Shown here piece after piece: positions 45,181-55,619 of a DNA stretch of 64,000 bases. The notes below the pieces were generated by a model. That model ran no database searches, was not told the DNA's origin, and saw only the letters and a program-made list of their open reading frames with translations. Position numbers and translations under genes: made by a program. How positions within the stretch are numbered: the first letter of the stretch is position 1; each line of letters starts with the position of its first letter. The DNA is from Melastoma dodecandrum (lineage: Eukaryota; Streptophyta; Magnoliopsida; Myrtales; Melastomataceae), in contig JARUPY010000474.1 in NCBI GenBank assembly GCA_029817715.1, positions 1,922,001 through 1,986,000 on the forward strand. Reading direction: 5' to 3'.

Positions 45181-47593
45181 TGAAACGACTGGATAAATTT
45201 TAAATTTTTCGTCGGTCAATACGGTCGTAGTTGACCGGTCAACAGCGGAAGACGACAAACTGAATCTCTACCTTGGTCATGCATCTCTATCTCGTATCTC
45301 CATCACATCTTTAGTCAATAACTCACTGCAACACTAAATAATTTCACCAAAATTGGGGTCAGCGATAATTCGCCGAGTACGTCCCACTCGTGCACATGCG
45401 AAACATGGGACTCCTAATTCCGTTCTACCGTGCATCTTTGAAAACCATTTTATGCAGCATGTGATATATATAAAACAAGAATTACATATTCACAGTAGAC
45501 AAAACAGACATTAATTATCTCATCTTAATATGTATAGTAGAGCACACTTCACGAAAGCAGTACAAAGTAGCAAAAACAATCTAACGACTCCCATGAATCA
45601 AACGTCCTCCACAAAACAACTCTTCCCTAGGTGATAGGACCACCGTAGTGTGTCCTCACCCGCTCCTCCGAGAGCGCCCGGGGCAACGACAGCAGGTGCG
45701 ACCGCGAGTGGTGCCACCTCCCCGTTCTCTCCTCCGACACACAGTCGGGAATCACATCTCATAACATAGGATAAACACCCGCTGTACTCCCAATATATTA
45801 GGTCCAGACATAGTGGCCACAGCAGAAGATTGAATGTCTATTTCATCGGTGCTAAACCGATACGTACCCATCTCGCAACGAGCCTAGCGAAGCTAGTCCA
45901 GTTCGGGAAGTAACAACCGGCCTCCAACCAATAGAATCTACCAGGACAACCCCTCGGGACCCAACCACCGCCAATCGTAGTTTGCGTAGTTGGTCCATCC
46001 CATGTAGCTCGGTTTCATCTATCGGGTTAACCGATGTCACACATTCCCAAGAACCCCAGCAATCACCTTCTTTCTATGTAAACACCAACAGAGTACAGTT
46101 CTCTTTTTGATTGCGGATACGATTCTTACCAATCAATACGGCCACCTGGACAATTCATTCCATCATACTAAGGCAGGTTCATTTTCCCTTTTTCCAATCG
46201 GCATACATTTTTAAAACTTTAAAAACAAAACCCTAAACAATTAACACTTGTCTAGAGTACAAGTTCCCTCACCCATGGTTCCCACTTAATATCACGGGTG
46301 TCATCAATTCTTTCGCTCGTCAACACGAATATCTATCAGGCGGCACAATCCACATCGACTAGAATTCGACATTCAGGTACCCTAAGACAATGCACAACGG
46401 TGACAGGGGAAGCTCCCGATCAACGTGGCTTCCTCACCGAGTTCATCACAGGGATTTATAAATCACATGGGCAGCCATCTCCACACAACTTGTATCAGTC
46501 CCGCACATCACAGATGACTGCACATGGGTAGCCATCTCCGCTTTATACATCTCACTATTGCAGAACTATAAGCTCCGGTGAGGTTCACAACCTCACGAGC
46601 CACACCACCTATTATCGGCGCGACACTCTCCGGATACCCAATGACCAGGCCTGCCGAACGCAGAACTCCTAGTCGTTATTAACTTGTCTCCCTTCCTACC
46701 TGACCTTTCCCCATCACACTCCCTACTCTTCCCATGCTATTCGTAGGACAAAACATATTACACCAGACTTCAATAACGACAGGGGAAAAGGGAGCAGGAC
46801 GTACTTGTCTTCTCCTGGGGTCCGTTTAATTGGAACCGCAGCCTCCTTCTCTTTCTTTCGTCAAGCCGCGTCCTCCTTCAGATGGAGTCACACGCGCGTC
46901 AGCTGCCCTCCCGTGGACAGCAGCAAATCGGAGTCGAACCGACTCCGGAAGCCTACTCCAGAGAGTGAGAGTGGCCAAGGGAAACGTGTAGCCGGGTGCG
47001 ATTGCGAGATCCCCCCTTCGCGGAGGAAGCCGATGGAACTCGATCTCCCCAACACCATTTCCTTTGCTCCTCCTTTTATTTTGTTATTATTATTATTTTT
47101 TTATTATTATTTTATTCTATCTTATTTTTTTTTCCTTACTCTGTTGCTTTGTCTTTCTTATTCATAGTTCCCAGTGCTAGAGTGTGAATGGTGGGAATTG
47201 GATTCCCTAAACTCTCCTATCCGATTTATTCGGATAAAGGTGCCGTTGGCACTCTCATGGATCCCATATGCCTCACGTTGCTAATTAATTCCATATCTTA
47301 GTTTTCAAAGCCTACATATCAATTAATTCCTCTTTAATCACATTCCGCGACGTTAAACGAATCATATCGTGACTCGAACTCGATTTCGTTTGGGTCCAGG
47401 CATCCCCTTTCCCGCGCGACATAATCACACGAAATCGAATTACAAATCTCGATAATATTCGATATTAACGTCAACTGACAACGAGATTATTAAACTCTCG
47501 TGCCACGTCGAATTTTGACTCGGTCAAATATTCCTTTCTTAGTCAACGCTAATACCACGGTCATACATTACATTTCCGAAATTCAGGGTCGTT
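45181..47593 (-). repeat. chromovirus 5' LTR (right copy, about 2,413 bp)
   Basis: Begins TGAAACGACTGG on the plus strand. At 46464-46540 it carries a partial tandem duplication absent from the left LTR, containing a 19-base piece also found in the element's internal region at 44358-44376. The far end stops at GGGTCGTT, without the terminal ACA seen in the left LTR. Confidence 0.92.
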
Positions 47594-48584
47594 TAGGGGG
47601 TGTGGTGGGGAAGTCAAGAGTAGGATGCAGTCCCTCCCAATGTGGTAATAATATTACGTTAAACGGTTGAACCTGTGATCCATTTCTCAGTATAGTGACA
47701 ACTCCTAAGACATATACTGGGCAAATCATTTTTGGCTAGGCATGATTCCGTGCTCCGAAACATGCGAATGAGATACTAAAAGAGAAGAACACGAGAGTAA
47801 TAATAAAGATAGCTGTTGGTTTGTGTCGAATATAAGAACAAAATAGTTTCAGTCTCCTTACCATTGACTCGTCGAGTTGGGGCGCAATGCGTAAGCATAA
47901 TGGACATATGAAGAGAGAGATGGGCCGGAGTGCCCAGACGTGAATACCAGGGCCGAACCACAACCTCCATCTCCACAATAAACTATGTTTCACTGTTGAG
48001 AATGAATGAATGTTAGTCCTTTGTGAACATAATTCATTTTTTGACTCATAAAAAGAGGGCATCATGTTCCCCCCTAGCGCTAGTTTTTATCACTTGATAA
48101 GGAGTGACACCTCGAAAACCAACACATTGGAGGAGTCCCGATGGATCGACGTTTCGGACGACAACGTTCGACATCGTGTAAAGTACCACATCCCATTTCA
48201 AATGGCTGAAATAAGTTTTGTACGGAGGGCGTCGGCGCAAACATTCATCGAGTCATCGTCAATCCCATCCCCAGTTTCATGTACAAAACACCCCGAACTA
48301 AAAGACACGTCGCTCTTTGATTGGTTCAATTATTTTGTTAATTACTTAATACATCAACACAAAATAATGTACACCATCACCACCCACCCAAATAATTAAT
48401 CAATCCCCAAAAAATTAAAATAAAACGTAAATAAATAAACATTGAGAGAGCATTATGCATTTGCAAAAAGGAGGGGCATCGCCATCCATCCATCCATCCA
48501 TGTGATCATCCCCAATTCTGCATCTGCCCCTACTTTTCTTCCTATCATTGCCCCAATTTAACCAAAAAGTCTGCAAATAAAGGA
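47594..48584. other. 5' flank of the BRANCHLESS TRICHOME-like gene
   Basis: About 1 kb between the LTR and the gene start. The first 150 bp are shared with the right palindrome arm; from 47744 it is left-arm-only. A CATC-type short repeat (about 48480-48500) lies just upstream of the gene and may be in its 5' leader. The ORFs here are not convincing. Confidence 0.5.
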
Positions 48585-49517
48585 ATGGACGATGGAGATC
48601 GAGCTAAGGATCCCGTTCGAGATCATGATCAGCAGGCGGCGTCCGCCATCATGATGATGATGAGCCCAACATGGAGGCTCTACGAAAATCCTTTTTATAT
48701 CCGTCCAGGTAACAGCAATCATGACGGTGATCGCAGGGATGAATCCCATATTATTAATATGGAGGGTAATGGGAGTGGGGCGTGTGCTTTGGGGAGGTTT
48801 GTCAAGGAGTTGATGGAGCCGGAGCTCGAGGGACTGCGGTCCCAGTTGGAGGAGTTGAGGTCAAGGGTCGACCACGAGAGGAAGGCTAGGAAGAAGGCAG
48901 AGAACACGAGCGAGAGGCTTTCACGGGAGCTCGTGGAGGAGAGGGGCGCCAGGGAGGCCCTTGAGAGGATGTGCGAGGGTCTGGCAAAGGAGGTGAGGGA
49001 TGAGAGGGAGGCCGGGGAGCGGCTTAGGGGAGATATCGAGGAGGAGCGGAGGATGTTGCGTCTGGCGGAGGTGTTACGAGAGGAGAGGGTCCAGATGAAG
49101 CTCGCGGGGGCAAGGGCCATGCTCGAGGACAGGATTGGGAAACTGGAAGGGAAGGTCAACAAGATGCGGGAGGAGGGGTCGACCACGATGTCGGTCGCAG
49201 GCGGTGATCCAAGGAAATGCTCAGGTGAGAGAGATCAGGATCCAAGTGAGAACACGGGCAACAGTAGAGAGATCGAATTATCAGCGGGAGATCATCAGGG
49301 TCAAGTGAAGGGAACGGGAAGGCGGCCGTCGCCGGAGGCGGAGAATCCACATATAATGAGGGGCATAAAGGGGTTCGTGGAGTTCCCGAGGGGGCTTCGT
49401 GGGGTGGGATCGAGGAGCGGCAGTGGCCGGAGCTGGGGTCCAGCCAAGGTGGAGTATCACAGGGCTCAGGTCAGGATATTGCTTAAACAGGCCAGAAGTC
49501 CAGTCAAATCTGATTAA
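48585..49517 (+). CDS. BRANCHLESS TRICHOME-like coiled-coil protein
   Basis: An intact single-exon ORF of 310 codons. The N-terminus has the family text MMMMSPTWRLYENPFY. A long charged coiled coil follows (residues about 75-205), including the signature VEERGAREALERMCEGLAKE and EEERRMLRLAEVLREERVQM, then a disordered acidic stretch. The C-terminus has AENPHIMRGIKGFVEFPRGL and the end YHRAQVRILLKQ. The family, often annotated as USO1-like, includes Arabidopsis BRANCHLESS TRICHOME, which controls trichome branching through cell-shape and endoreduplication pathways. Which paralogue this is cannot be said. The gene lies wholly inside the 2.93-kb block unique to the left palindrome arm. The first ATG of the open frame is used; the MMMM-SPTW methionines about 24 codons later are a possible alternative start. 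Confidence 0.9.
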   Translation: MDDGDRAKDPVRDHDQQAASAIMMMMSPTWRLYENPFYIRPGNSNHDGDRRDESHIINMEGNGSGACALGRFVKELMEPELEGLRSQLEELRSRVDHERKARKKAENTSERLSRELVEERGAREALERMCEGLAKEVRDEREAGERLRGDIEEERRMLRLAEVLREERVQMKLAGARAMLEDRIGKLEGKVNKMREEGSTTMSVAGGDPRKCSGERDQDPSENTGNSREIELSAGDHQGQVKGTGRRPSPEAENPHIMRGIKGFVEFPRGLRGVGSRSGSGRSWGPAKVEYHRAQVRILLKQARSPVKSD

Positions 49518-50677
49518 TTTTTTTAAATTTTTACGTAATCGATTGATTAAGTTTGATTCAATATATTTTTTAAAACAATCTTCTTAATTGCTTTGCCACT
49601 CTTTTTTTTTAAATCTTGGAATGGTGAAAAGAAAAGCGTGTTTGTCTTATTTCTTTTTTTGGTGTTTGTAAATCGAGATTATTAATTTGGTTATTGGAAT
49701 TAGGGCTTTTTTTTGAAACACAACTAATATAAAATACATAGTAAATGCATGTAATAATTCTGGGGAGTGAAGTAAATGATGGGGGCATTTTCACATGATT
49801 TTGGGCTTTCGGTAGTTTGACTTGTGACTGAAATAACGTATCTTTAATTGGTGTAATAATCAAAACATTGTGGATGGTCAATTGTCAAACTATGGCGAAT
49901 GAATATGAATGATCCCTTGAACCTCTACTTTAGTAGATTATGAAGGGAACGTGATAACCATAATGGGTTTTGTACCCCCAACCCCCCCAACTGTAAAGAG
50001 AGGCACAACAAGATACACGGATAGATAGATAGAGAGATGAAATAAGAAATTGAAGGGAGCCAGCCCCTCCCGTTTAATCCATCCTTCTCACGCAGGTGTT
50101 TCGTTAGTCCATATCATTGAGTGACCCATATTAAACCCACCAAATCAACGATGTTTTTATTAACCTTGATTTTGATGATGAGCTTGAGAAGCTATGTTAT
50201 AAAATAATAGCATTGTATTGCTGTAACACTTCGTTTGTCTTTGATGATGAGCTTGAGGAAAGATATGATGCCTTATAGTAAAGTGTCGCTGTAATACTGC
50301 GTCCGTCCTCTTATAAAATCGGAAATAATTAATTTTCCAGAATAAACTAATGAAATTAATTGGTATTTCGAATTATCCAGATTAATTTGATGTTCAATCA
50401 TTATCTGGATGTTCTAAATATTCTAAATATTATTTTAAAATATATTTTACCATAATTATGGTTATAAAGCCTCTAATTATGGAAGTTAATCAAAATCTTT
50501 TTTATTAATTTCATTCATAAGAGGAGCGCTTATCTTTAGTGATTAGCTTGAACAAAGTGTTACTGAGCCACAACTAGCGTGAGCTGTATGTTGCAGCATG
50601 TTAGTAAGCTGTTACTGTAATGATACGCTTACTTAATGAATATATGGAAATAAATATTTACTATTTACATTATATTT
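49518..50677. other. 3' flank of the BRANCHLESS TRICHOME-like gene, AT-rich
   Basis: Non-coding AT-rich DNA, still inside the left-arm-only block. Two similar pieces carry TGATGATGAGCTTGA (near 50172 and 50240). No gene or element is recognised. Confidence 0.6.
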
Positions 50678-51059
50678 TGATTTAACTCAAACTATATGTC
50701 TAAGTGTCTAAATTCATTGAATGTGATTTAAATATCTCATTTCATACGTTTAAAATTTGATACATCAAAAATTGACTGTTTAACAACAGAAAAAATGTTA
50801 GGATATGGATCAAACAACAAATATTCCTTTTCAATATTATGATATTTGCTTTCCAAGTTTATTTTTGAAAACAAAATATATTATTCTAATTTTCTGCAGC
50901 AATGTTACGCTGTACATAGTTAAATCGTTAAATCAAATAACTTTGATTATGACTTAACTTTATTAATTAATTTGATAAGATTATTATTAGATTATCATCT
51001 TATAAGACTTAGAAACAATTAATTTATTTTCAGATAAGATAATGTATTTGAGGGAAGTT

Positions 51060-53090
51060 ACCGTTTGGGGACTTACCTTCCGGGCGTAACGACCGTTGAG
51101 CAGACCTTTGCTCCCGACTGTAGTTTTGGAAAAAGATTTGTTCTAATGTATCTGGACGTCTCCCACGATTTGTTCCCCATAAAAGCCATACTTGGCTATC
51201 AGACCTGAGAGCCTTTGTGCATCTGAGTGGTCCGAGTGGTTGTCCAAAGCATGTGTGATCTGAGTGAAGCTTTGAGGATCGGCGGAGAACGGAAGGTGCT
51301 AAGTGATCGCCTAGTTCTTATCTCTTGCAGTCTGTGTGTGAGAGTACCAAGGGCTGAATGCGACCTTGATCGTCGTGAGAAGGACTAAGTATCCTCGGTG
51401 CGTTTAACGAGCGGCTGGCGAATCGTCTGAGGGAAGCTAAGTGAATACCTATTCTGAATTCATTAACCAGTTGCTAACCCATCGGCAAGAAGCCGTTCTT
51501 GTCATGTCTCTTCGCAGGGAAGTCTCGAACCTACGGAGTTTGAGCAGTTAGACACGTTCTTGCGGGTGCGTGCCAGAAGTTTCGTGCATGCAGGGTAGAG
51601 CAGGAGTTGGGAACGCCGACGGAGTGGAAAGAGGTCCTCCCAAGCATAGGGGTGCTGTGCAGAAGTCTGGACCTCCTGAGGGACAGTAGAGCAAGTTGCG
51701 TGGGAGCCGCCGGAGCTGAAAATTCCACCCTAGGCACTGGGTGTGTAGTGCAATGAGTCACCGCCTTAATTGTTATTTGAACAAGTAAAAGTTATGTCTT
51801 GGTCCGAGTGTCAGCTTCGGCAGATCGCTTAGCCTCGTTTCTTTTCTATTTTCTATTTTTGGATTATTATATGATGATTTTTGAACTCTTTTTGCTCAAT
51901 TTCACCCAGGGTCAAATTCTCATCAGTACGTGTCAATGGAATGGAACTGGTGCTTGTTGTTGCACCTGAAGCCGTTCAAAGCTTAACATCCCTCATTCTT
52001 ATTATTCTTATTGCTTGACTCCTTTTTCATATTGAAAAAAATCTTTAGATAACATAGAAAGAACAATAAGTGGGGCTTTCAATTTGTAGAAATAATCAAG
52101 CAGTACTCTTCACGATTGCAATCCAGAGTATGCTCCTACCATTTTTTAGCACCTCATTGCATTTTCAGGGCGTTCATCTCGGGGGAAATACGATCCGAGG
52201 GTGCTCATTCAAATCATGTGATAACCGTGCACGTCCGAACTGAGTATAGGACGGATACCGCGACTTCGCTGTGTGAGAAGTCAAGTTCCGCTGTGTGAGG
52301 AACCAATCCCTATTTTATCTCTTTTGTTCTCGGACTCTTTGTGGTTGTCTCTTGAGTACTTACAAGCTCAGCTTGAGAAGAGACAAAAGTTGTGTGGAAA
52401 TCCTCTCCTGAGCTATTAAGTACTGAAGCATTCCTCTACTGTTAACCAGAAACGGGTTGCTCCTTGAGAAGTTATTCTTCACTGTAAGAAATTATTTGTG
52501 AGGATTTATACTCTAACACAACATTGTCTTTTTGCTTTGATCGATAGGCTTACGCCTAAGCAACAACATGTTGTGTGGGAATCCTTTGAGCAATCAACTG
52601 CTGGAAACGAGAAGACGTCCACTGTGTGAGGAGCTGATCGTTGCCCAAGAGTGATCTCCTCTTGTAAAGGATTCTAAATCTCACTTGTTGAGATACCGAA
52701 AGTCTAGTGCAACAGGTTCATTTGCACCCATTATATTTATATAGTGGAATCACCTCTACGGTGGAAAGTGGACGTAGGTCGATTAAGGCCGAACTATTAT
52801 AAATTACTGTGTCCCTTATGATCGCGCGAACACTCGTATGAAAACCTACTCGATCAAATTGTAACGGTTACAGCGAAGCAGATCTCACTTCTGAGAAACG
52901 CTCTACTGTGATACAGTACGCTTCTGCTTACATTGAGAAAGGGCGACCACCAACTTACCTACAACAAACAATTCTCATTATCTAAGTAATGTTTTGCTGT
53001 AACACAGTATGCTTTCGCGTATATTGAGAAATGGCCTGAAAAAGTGATAAACACTTATTCACCCCTTCATATATATCCTATTAATGTTAA
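51060..53090. repeat. LTR-like sequence in the left palindrome arm
   Basis: Features typical of copia LTR/leader DNA occur here: a TATA-like CCATAAAAGCC near 51176, GTGGACGTAGGTCGATTA near 52767, and a run ending ACACTTATTCACCCCTTC near 53050. No gag-pol follows and no paired LTR exists in the same orientation, so it could be one or two solo LTRs. The mirrored copy lies at about 58130-60160. Short ORFs here have no recognisable product. Confidence 0.4.
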
Positions 53091-55600
53091 TGGCGTGACA
53101 TATATGGCGTAAAGGTAGGATAGAGGGGACAAAATTTGAGCGTGGAGATGGCTAGGGTACGGGCAGAAGAGGTGGGCACAGGAGTAAGGACGACGAGGCA
53201 AGAGAATGGTAGGACGTGTCAATTATTTTATTGATTCGTGCTGATACACGGATATAATATGGGATATGTTAAGCCTCGTCTAACGAGGTGACAAGCGCAA
53301 TCCTAATAAGAGAAAAAAACGAAATCTTGTTTATGAATTGAATACATATAAAAAAATGTTGGCACAAAACAACATTTTAAATATTCTTTTTTATATTTTT
53401 TTAATTATATACATATATATATATATATATTATATGATAAATGGGTGAGTGTGGACTCCGATCCAAGACGAAGCCCAATCCTCTCCCATCCATCCCGGGG
53501 ACAATCCCTTGGACATGCAAAGACCGATAAAACTTGGGCCCAGCCCAAACGTCGACCTTGATTTTGGTTCCCCCACTTCCCCCCCGATTCCCCCGACAAT
53601 CTGTCGTCGCTGCTCCCCTTTACAGTCGGCCGCACCCGTTTCCATCTCCCCCCCGCCCGCCGCTCCGGTCGATCATCACAATACGGTGAGTGATATCTCA
53701 ACCGATCCCCTCAGATTCTCCATATAAATTAGAACTCTCAAAAGAATTTCTTTGACCTTCGCCCTCTAAACGTGGGGAGGTGTTCAAACATATGAGCACA
53801 AAACAAGAGGGTTGGGTTTGGTGGGGGAAGACTCCAACGACATTCCCATGGCCGCAAGGGCTTACGAGGATGCAGCCCGAGCCGGGTTCAATTCAGTTCT
53901 CGGACAATTAGGGTCATGTCGTCTCGTGACCGGGATGTGACATCGTCCTCTGGTGCGAGTGTGTATCCCTTACCTTCTGCGAAGATTGAGGACATAGTGT
54001 TTCCTCTTAAGGCAACGCAAATGATGTGCCGTAGGAGAGGAAAAAGAAAGCGAGGGACCGAAGCAATAACGGGGGAGTGAGTTGGGATCTCTGGCCCTTC
54101 ACGACAATGGGTAGGGAGGAGGGGGAAGGACTTGGCGGTGGGAGGACAGAAACAAGAGAGGAAGGGGGTGAGCTTGGTTCAAACGGCTATTCTAATAGAT
54201 CATGGTATCAACACTTGACGACTTGATGTTGATACCATCATCTGCTTTTACAAGAGAAGGCTGACAACAACGGAAGTACGAAGTGGAGATCAAGAAGGGG
54301 ATTCGAGAGGATGGTAGTGGGGTTTTCTGGGAATCTCTTGTGGGCGGGGCGTGGGAGGAAGGGGAGCGGCGATGATGGAATGACGGAAACAAAAAAGAAG
54401 AAAGGGTGTCAAAAAAAGGACACGTGACACTTAATTAACGCCGTCTCCGTTGCCACATCGTTGCCACGTCATAAGCGTTAATCACTCGCCTTATTATTAT
54501 TACTGTTATATGATTGTTGTTCCGACGTCGTCTCAGTCTCCGAACAGGGGAGAGACACCTCCGTTCTCCCAGCCCACCCTCTCTCCAATCCCCCAGAACC
54601 CGACCCGATTTCACTTCCTGACATCAGGAAAGGGTACACCAAACGGAGAACCACCGGACTCCCTCCCTTACCCTCCACAGTTTTGATTATCCTTTGCCGT
54701 ATGTCCCCAAGCTTCTTCCAATTCTTTCTCTCGTAGCGATTTTACAGTTTCCTTCCCCCAAATCCCATCTTAATGTTGGTGGATGACATTTGTCTTATGT
54801 TGTTAGGAGTTGGGTGTTCTGAATTTCATGTCAAGACGTGATTTTCGCTACTCGGGGCGATTCTATTTGATCTTCTATTTGGTGGGTGAGTTTGATCAAG
54901 TTGATTAGAATGAAGTCGGGTAGTTGGGGAAGAATCTGTGTGGGGCGACAGGACCCTTCCATAACTCGGTACATCTGGAGTTGAGAGTAATCTGAACTCT
55001 GGATCTCTGTCTTGGGTTATAGGGGGCACTGCTTATTTCTGGCATATTTTTCGGAACTTCCTGATTTTGGAGGACTTGAATCAGAGATTCGATTATGTGA
55101 GCTGGGTGGATGTCGCAATAACTGCTCACTGGCTCCTTCTGTTGTTGAGTAATCTTTATCACTACTGACTGTTGTGAAATGTGGATTTATAATCTAATGC
55201 CGTTCATCTGCTTTGTTGAATATGCGATTTCCATATGTCGCTAATTGATATTACTAGTTGTTATGTTTCATGGAAAAGGTGCTTTTTATATTTACTTTCG
55301 CTTATGTGGGTGCATTTTTTTTTGTTTACTCAGTGCTAGTGAATGTGATGACTGTGAAGTAGGTGCTGAATTACCAAATGATGCCCAGCAAGTCGTTGTC
55401 AATTGTGCCCTTTTGCATGGCAAGTGATGTGGTTGTTTGTTTAAAAGCAGATGATGTAGTTGTTTGTCTAACAGGAGATTGCTGTACATAACATTTTGAC
55501 ACTATTAAGCCTCACATTGTAAAGATTTCGAGCTACGATCTGTCCTGAGCTGCTGAGCTTTTGCCCTAACTAAAAGTGGGGACGATAGTATCCGAAGTCA
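53091..55600. other. inner left arm, no gene recognised
   Basis: Includes an AT dinucleotide run (about 53407-53432), C-rich leader-like sequence at 53440-53700 and 54530-54690, and AT-richer intron-like DNA towards the centre. A piece near 55330-55425 reads SASECDDCEVGAELPNDAQQ but ends at a stop and matches no family I know. The same content is mirrored at 55620-58130. Confidence 0.45.
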
Positions 55601-55619
55601 TGGATATAAATAAATGCAA
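55601..55619. other. 19-bp spacer at the palindrome centre
   Basis: The left arm ends TCCGAAGTCA at 55600 and the right arm begins TGACTTCGGA at 55620. The 19 bases between are AT-rich and not self-complementary. Confidence 0.95.

Larger units (their letters stand above)
37255..47593 (-). mobile_element. chromovirus (Tekay/Del-like) Ty3/gypsy retrotransposon, degenerate
   Basis: About 10.3 kb with 2.4-kb LTRs, a tRNA-iMet primer site, a leader ORF, gag, protease, RT, RNase H, integrase and a C-terminal chromodomain-like end, all on the minus strand. Several stops and lost residues make it non-autonomous. The left LTR ends TGTAACGACCC (minus strand), preceded by a purine tract; the right LTR lacks the matching terminal ACA, reading GGGTCGTT followed by TAGGGGG. 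No target duplication pairs with ATTAT at 37250-37254. Its right LTR and leader are repeated in inverted orientation at 60696-64000 as part of the giant palindrome. Confidence 0.93.
44305..55600. repeat. left arm of giant inverted repeat
   Basis: Reading leftwards from 55600, the sequence is the reverse complement of 55620 rightwards. Matches are traced at 50678-55600 with 55620-60544, and at 44305-47743 with 60545-64000. The left arm has an extra 47744-50677 (2,934 bp) not present in the right arm. Differences elsewhere are scattered substitutions and short indels (for example about 11 bp near 51133). The true outer end is unknown because the right arm leaves the window. Confidence 0.97.

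Noticed and set aside
36741..47593. Protease fragment as part of the chromovirus
   Set aside because: It lies outside the LTRs and the chromovirus has its own protease active site near 42990.
48719..49186. Minus-strand Ser/Leu-rich 155-codon ORF
   Set aside because: It is the antisense shadow of the BRANCHLESS TRICHOME-like coding sequence.
53405..53435. AT dinucleotide run as a possible origin or structural element
   Set aside because: A short simple repeat common in plant DNA; the mirrored copy is shorter, as expected for slippage.
55601..55619. Palindrome centre as a viral or organelle inverted repeat junction
   Set aside because: The arms contain nuclear LTR retrotransposon and leader-like sequence and no plastid or viral genes.
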